Positions 60,952 to 64,000 of a stretch of DNA of 64,000 nucleotides are shown piece by piece (the first letter of the stretch is position 1; every line of letters begins with the position of its first letter). This DNA is from an uncultured Sphingomonadaceae bacterium (GTDB lineage: Bacteria > Pseudomonadota > Alphaproteobacteria > Sphingomonadales > Sphingomonadaceae). The stretch covers positions 86,519 to 150,518 of the forward strand of contig CAIQHF010000038.1 in the NCBI GenBank assembly GCA_903871605.1, read 5' to 3'. The notes below the pieces were generated by a model that did not search any database, was not told the DNA's origin, and saw nothing but the letters and a program-made list of their open reading frames with translations. The position numbers and the translations under genes are program-made.

Positions 60952-61914
60952 ATGAGCACGGCAGCGATCGACAGCTTCAGCGAGGCGCGACCCGCGCGCG
61001 CGCAGAGCGCGCTCGGCGAGACGATCTTCCGGACGCTGTGCTTTTCGGCGGCGACCCTGCTGATGGCGGCGCTCGCCGGCGTCGTGGTCAGCCTCGCGAT
61101 CGGCGGCTGGCCGGCCTTCCACAAATTCGGGCTGGGGTTCATCACCTCGACCGCGTGGAACCCGGTCACCGAGGAATATGGCGCCGCGGGCCCGATCGTC
61201 GGCACGATCGTCACCTCGATCCTGGCGCTGCTGATCGCGCTGCCGCTGGCGCTCGGCGTCTCGATCTTCCTCGTCGAATTCTGCCCCAAGCGGATCGCGC
61301 GGCCGATCGCGATCGCGGTCGAGCTGCTCGCGGGAATCCCCTCGATCGTCTACGGCATGTGGGGCCTGTTCGTGCTCGCGCCGTGGTTCGCGACGCATGT
61401 CCAGCTGCCGATCCTGATGGATTTCGACAGCAATTCGCTGATCGGCCGGATCTTCTCGGGCGTCCCCAACGGCGCCAACATCTTCACTGCCTCGCTGATC
61501 CTCGCGATCATGATCCTGCCCTATATGGCGGCGGTGTTCCGCGAGCTGCTGCTCACCGTTCCCAGCCAGGTCCGCGAGGCCGCCTACGGGCTCGGCTCGA
61601 CGTCGTTCGAGGTCGTCGCCAAGGTGATGCTGCCCTATGTCGGCAAGGGCACGGTCGGGGTGATCATGCTCGGCCTCGGCCGCGCGCTCGGCGAGACGAT
61701 GGCGGTCACCTTCATCATCGGCAATTCGCACGGCTTTCCGCACTCGCTGTTCGACAGCGGCTCGACGATCGCCTCGACGATTGCCAACGAATTCGCCGAG
61801 GCGACCAGCGACATGCATACAGCGGCGCTGATCGCGCTCGGGCTGGTGCTGTTCGTGCTGACCTTCGCGGTGCTCGCGACCGCGCGCGCGCTGCTCGCCG
61901 GCCAGAAGAACTGA
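60952..61914 (+). CDS. pstC: Phosphate ABC transporter permease PstC
   Basis: A 320-residue inner-membrane permease with six predicted helices. It contains LAGIPSIVYGMWGLFVLAP and the EAA-type loop REAAYGLGSTSFEVVAKVML, then GLGRALGETMAVTFIIGNS. It pairs with PstA to form the channel. I prefer ATG 60952; an in-frame GTG at 60928 would add eight residues. It is followed by pstA after 7 bp. Confidence 0.96.
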   Translation: MSTAAIDSFSEARPARAQSALGETIFRTLCFSAATLLMAALAGVVVSLAIGGWPAFHKFGLGFITSTAWNPVTEEYGAAGPIVGTIVTSILALLIALPLALGVSIFLVEFCPKRIARPIAIAVELLAGIPSIVYGMWGLFVLAPWFATHVQLPILMDFDSNSLIGRIFSGVPNGANIFTASLILAIMILPYMAAVFRELLLTVPSQVREAAYGLGSTSFEVVAKVMLPYVGKGTVGVIMLGLGRALGETMAVTFIIGNSHGFPHSLFDSGSTIASTIANEFAEATSDMHTAALIALGLVLFVLTFAVLATARALLAGQKN

Positions 61915-61921
61915 GGACGCC

Positions 61922-62764
61922 ATGGACCGCGCATTCCGCCGCAAGCTCACCAACGGCGTGTTCGTCGGCGCCTGCGGGCTCGCCACGATCATCGCGCTCG
62001 CCGCGCTCGTGCTGATCCTGTGGTCGCTGGTGAAGGAGGGCGTCGGCGGGATCGACGGCAAGATCTTCACGATGACGCAGCCCGCGCCCGGGTCGCCGGG
62101 CGGCCTCAAGAATGCGATCACCGGATCGCTGATGATGTGCGCCGCGGGCATGGCGATCGCGGTCGTCGTCGGCATCCTCGCGGGCACCTGGCTCGCCGAA
62201 TATGGCGGCCAGACGCCCTATGGCCATGCGGTGCGCTTCCTCAACGACGTGCTCCTGTCGGCGCCGTCGATCCTGATCGGCCTGTTCGTCTACGAGATCA
62301 TGGTCGCCCATCTGTTCGGCCATTTCTCGGGCTATGCCGGCGCGCTTGCCTTGGCCTTGCTCGCGGTGCCGATCGTGACGCGCACCACTGAGGACATGCT
62401 CGCGCTCCAGCCCAACACGCTGCGCGAGGCGGGGATGGCGCTGGGCGCGGGGCGCGGCTTCGTGATCCGCTCGATCATCTGGAAGGCGGCGAGCGCGGGG
62501 CTGCTGACGGGCGGCCTGCTCGGCTTCGCGCGAATCTCGGGCGAGACCGCGCCGCTGCTGTTCACCTCGCTCGGCAACCAGTTCTTCTCGCTCGACATGG
62601 CGCAGCCGATGGCGAGCCTGCCGACGACCATTTTCCAGTTCGCCCTGTCGGCCTATGACGACTGGCGGCGCCTCGCCTGGGTGGGTGCGCTGCTGATCGC
62701 GGTGGCCGTGCTCGCCGTCAACACCATCGGGCGGCTGCTCGCCCGGGAGACGCATCGTCCATGA
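61922..62764 (+). CDS. pstA: Phosphate ABC transporter permease PstA
   Basis: A 280-residue permease with six predicted helices. PstA markers are [35 protein letters not shown], the EAA loop [20 protein letters not shown], and [20 protein letters not shown]. It is the partner of PstC. The stop overlaps pstB by ATGA. Confidence 0.96.
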   Translation: MDRAFRRKLTNGVFVGACGLATIIALAALVLILWSLVKEGVGGIDGKIFTMTQPAPGSPGGLKNAITGSLMMCAAGMAIAVVVGILAGTWLAEYGGQTPYGHAVRFLNDVLLSAPSILIGLFVYEIMVAHLFGHFSGYAGALALALLAVPIVTRTTEDMLALQPNTLREAGMALGAGRGFVIRSIIWKAASAGLLTGGLLGFARISGETAPLLFTSLGNQFFSLDMAQPMASLPTTIFQFALSAYDDWRRLAWVGALLIAVAVLAVNTIGRLLARETHRP

Positions 62765-63657
62765 ACGACATCGCCACCCCCGTCGCGCCGACCTCGCCCA
62801 ATATCGCGGCCTCGACCGAGGCGCCGATCATGATGCGGCCGACCGGCGAGCTCGTGCTCGAGGCGCGCCAGCTCGATTTCTCCTATGGCAAGACGCAATC
62901 GCTGTTCGGCGTCGACCTGCCCGTCGAGCGCAACCGGATCACCGCGCTGATCGGCCCGTCGGGCTGCGGCAAGTCGACGCTGCTACGCGCCTTGAACCGC
63001 ATCTACGACATGTATCCGGGCCAGCATGCCACCGGCCGCGTGCTGCTCAACGGCGAGGACATCCTCTCCGATCGCGGCAGCATCTCGCGGCTCAGGGCGC
63101 GCGACGGCGAGGTCGCGCTCAACCCGAGCGGGCTCGACACCTCGGCGCTGCGCGCGCGGATCGGCATGGTGTTCCAGAAGCCGACGCCCTTCCCGATGTC
63201 GATCTACGACAATGTGGCGTTCGGCGTGCGGCTGCACCACCGCAAGTCCAAGGCCGAGATGGACGTGATCGTCGAACGCTCCTTGAAGCGCGCGGCGCTG
63301 TGGGATGAGGTCAAGGACAAGCTCTCCGCCTCGGGTCTGGGGCTTTCGGGCGGGCAGCAGCAGCGGCTGTGCGTCGCGCGCGGCATCGCGGTCGAGCCCG
63401 AGGTGCTGCTGCTCGACGAGCCCGCCTCGGCGCTCGATCCGGTCTCGACCGCCAAGCTCGAGGCGACGCTGATGGAGCTCAAGAAGGATTTCACGATCGT
63501 GATCGTGACGCACAACCTCCAGCAGGCGGCGCGCATCTCCGACCACACCGGCTTCATGTTCCTCGGCAAGATGATCGAGTTCCGCCCCACCGCCGAGCTG
63601 TTCGAACGCCCGCAGAGCCCGCGCACGCGCGACTATGTGACGGGGCGGTTCGGGTAA
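62761..63657 (+). CDS. pstB: Phosphate ABC transporter ATP-binding protein PstB
   Basis: A 298-residue ATPase with Walker [11 protein letters not shown]-loop [20 protein letters not shown], signature [16 protein letters not shown], Walker [14 protein letters not shown] and switch His in [20 protein letters not shown]. It energises PstCA. E. coli PstB has 257 residues. The extra length here is a Pro/Thr-rich N-terminal tail of about 30 residues and an insertion of roughly 17 residues (around [17 protein letters not shown]) between the 'GEDIL' strand and the Q-loop. phoU and phoB are not in the window and may lie downstream. Confidence 0.96.
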   Translation: MNDIATPVAPTSPNIAASTEAPIMMRPTGELVLEARQLDFSYGKTQSLFGVDLPVERNRITALIGPSGCGKSTLLRALNRIYDMYPGQHATGRVLLNGEDILSDRGSISRLRARDGEVALNPSGLDTSALRARIGMVFQKPTPFPMSIYDNVAFGVRLHHRKSKAEMDVIVERSLKRAALWDEVKDKLSASGLGLSGGQQQRLCVARGIAVEPEVLLLDEPASALDPVSTAKLEATLMELKKDFTIVIVTHNLQQAARISDHTGFMFLGKMIEFRPTAELFERPQSPRTRDYVTGRFG

Positions 63658-63666
63658 GGCGCTTGC

Positions 63667-63739
63667 GCTCCTGCGAACGCAGGAGCCCAGGGTTTCACGC
63701 GTCACGCCTGCCGCTCTGGGCTCCTGCTTTCGCAGGAGC
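63667..63739. repeat. Palindromic repeat copy C
   Basis: GCTCCTGCG (63667-63675) pairs with CGCAGGAGC (63731-63739), and GCAGGAGCCCAG / CTGGGCTCCTGC form inner arms. It resembles copies A and B and follows the pst operon, where it may terminate transcription. Confidence 0.7.
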
Positions 63740-63756
63740 ACGGTTTTGCTCTCCTT

Positions 63757-63834
63757 GTGCTCCGGCGAAGGCCGGAGCGTTGTTTAGCCGCGCGCGGCAC
63801 CCGCTTCCCGACGCTCCGGCCTTCGCCGGAGCAC
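63757..63834. repeat. Palindromic repeat copy D (CCGG variant)
   Basis: GTGCTCCGGCG (63757-63767) pairs with CGCCGGAGCAC (63824-63834), with inner arms AAGGCCGGAGCGT / ACGCTCCGGCCTT. It is the same design as copies A-C with compensating T-to-G and A-to-C changes in the arms. Confidence 0.7.
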
Positions 63835-64000
63835 AGGGCCACCGCACGAAATAGGACATCCGGGCGCACGTCTCCCTTGGTTGGCGAGAGAAACGGCCGG
63901 CGTGCCCGCGTGCCTCGTGGCAGGCGGAGGTGTGCGGGGGTCTCGGATCCCGCGAGGGCCTTCATCTTCGCCGTCGCCTGATGCCGGTTGGGCCTGTGCC

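Larger units (their letters stand above)
63658..64000. other. End region with two palindromic repeats, no gene supported
   Basis: After the pstB stop the sequence consists of repeat copies C and D. From 63850 to the window end there is about 150 bp in which I see no credible coding frame or RNA gene. Confidence 0.5.

Overview
The window is GC-rich, densely coded and almost free of long intergenic gaps. It looks like a chromosomal segment of an alphaproteobacterium, most likely a sphingomonad. Pointers are a large TonB-dependent receptor, a PutA without a ribbon-helix-helix domain next to an Lrp-type regulator, a PQQ-type sorbosone dehydrogenase with DUF2231, an OpgG/OpgH pair, and dispersed palindromic repeats of the 'GTGCTCCTGCG' type. 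The genus is an inference. No phage, insertion sequence or CRISPR array is visible.

Layout. 1-1.7 kb: the end of a cytochrome P450 with an unusual C-terminal extension, then an SDR oxidoreductase. 1.7-5.9 kb: putA with a divergent Lrp-type regulator and an 18-bp perfect palindrome between them. 5.9-10.5 kb: sorbosone dehydrogenase lipoprotein plus DUF2231, tRNA-Gly(TCC) and a large MscS channel. 10.6-16.8 kb: an operon of fused 5-oxoprolinase, DUF969, DUF979 and DUF2891, in which the first gene carries an in-frame amber codon and the second a frameshift in a CG repeat.

16.9-33 kb is a choline acquisition island: choline sulfatase, choline ABC transporter (ATPase plus a binding-protein/permease fusion), a single ORF fusing the repressor BetI to betaine-aldehyde dehydrogenase BetB, choline dehydrogenase BetA, a secreted phosphorylcholine phosphatase, a Tat-exported phosphocholine-specific phospholipase C and a TonB receptor. 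Four 16-bp TTGA-N8-TCA sites lie in its two main promoter regions and are candidate BetI operators. A lower-GC patch (18.6-19.95 kb) with a GNAT gene and a small unknown gene splits the sulfatase from the rest. 33.1-37.5 kb is an aminophosphonate operon (LysR regulator, TIGR03364-type FAD oxidoreductase, PhnX, DUF5690 transporter). 37.6-41.1 kb is an ethanolamine operon (permease, EutB, EutC).

Together, 16.9-41.1 kb can release and degrade three lipid head groups: phosphocholine, aminoethylphosphonate and ethanolamine. The last two routes would both yield acetaldehyde.

The rest is an EmrAB-OMF efflux operon with a MarR regulator (41.2-45.9 kb), an unknown lipoprotein, a LysR regulator, a ScfR-like XRE regulator, an OPT transporter (45.9-52.1 kb), an envelope block of glucan synthesis, two L,D-transpeptidase-fold proteins and a D,D-carboxypeptidase (52.3-59.4 kb), and a Pho-box-preceded pstSCAB operon (59.7-63.7 kb). 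The window ends in repeats after pstB.
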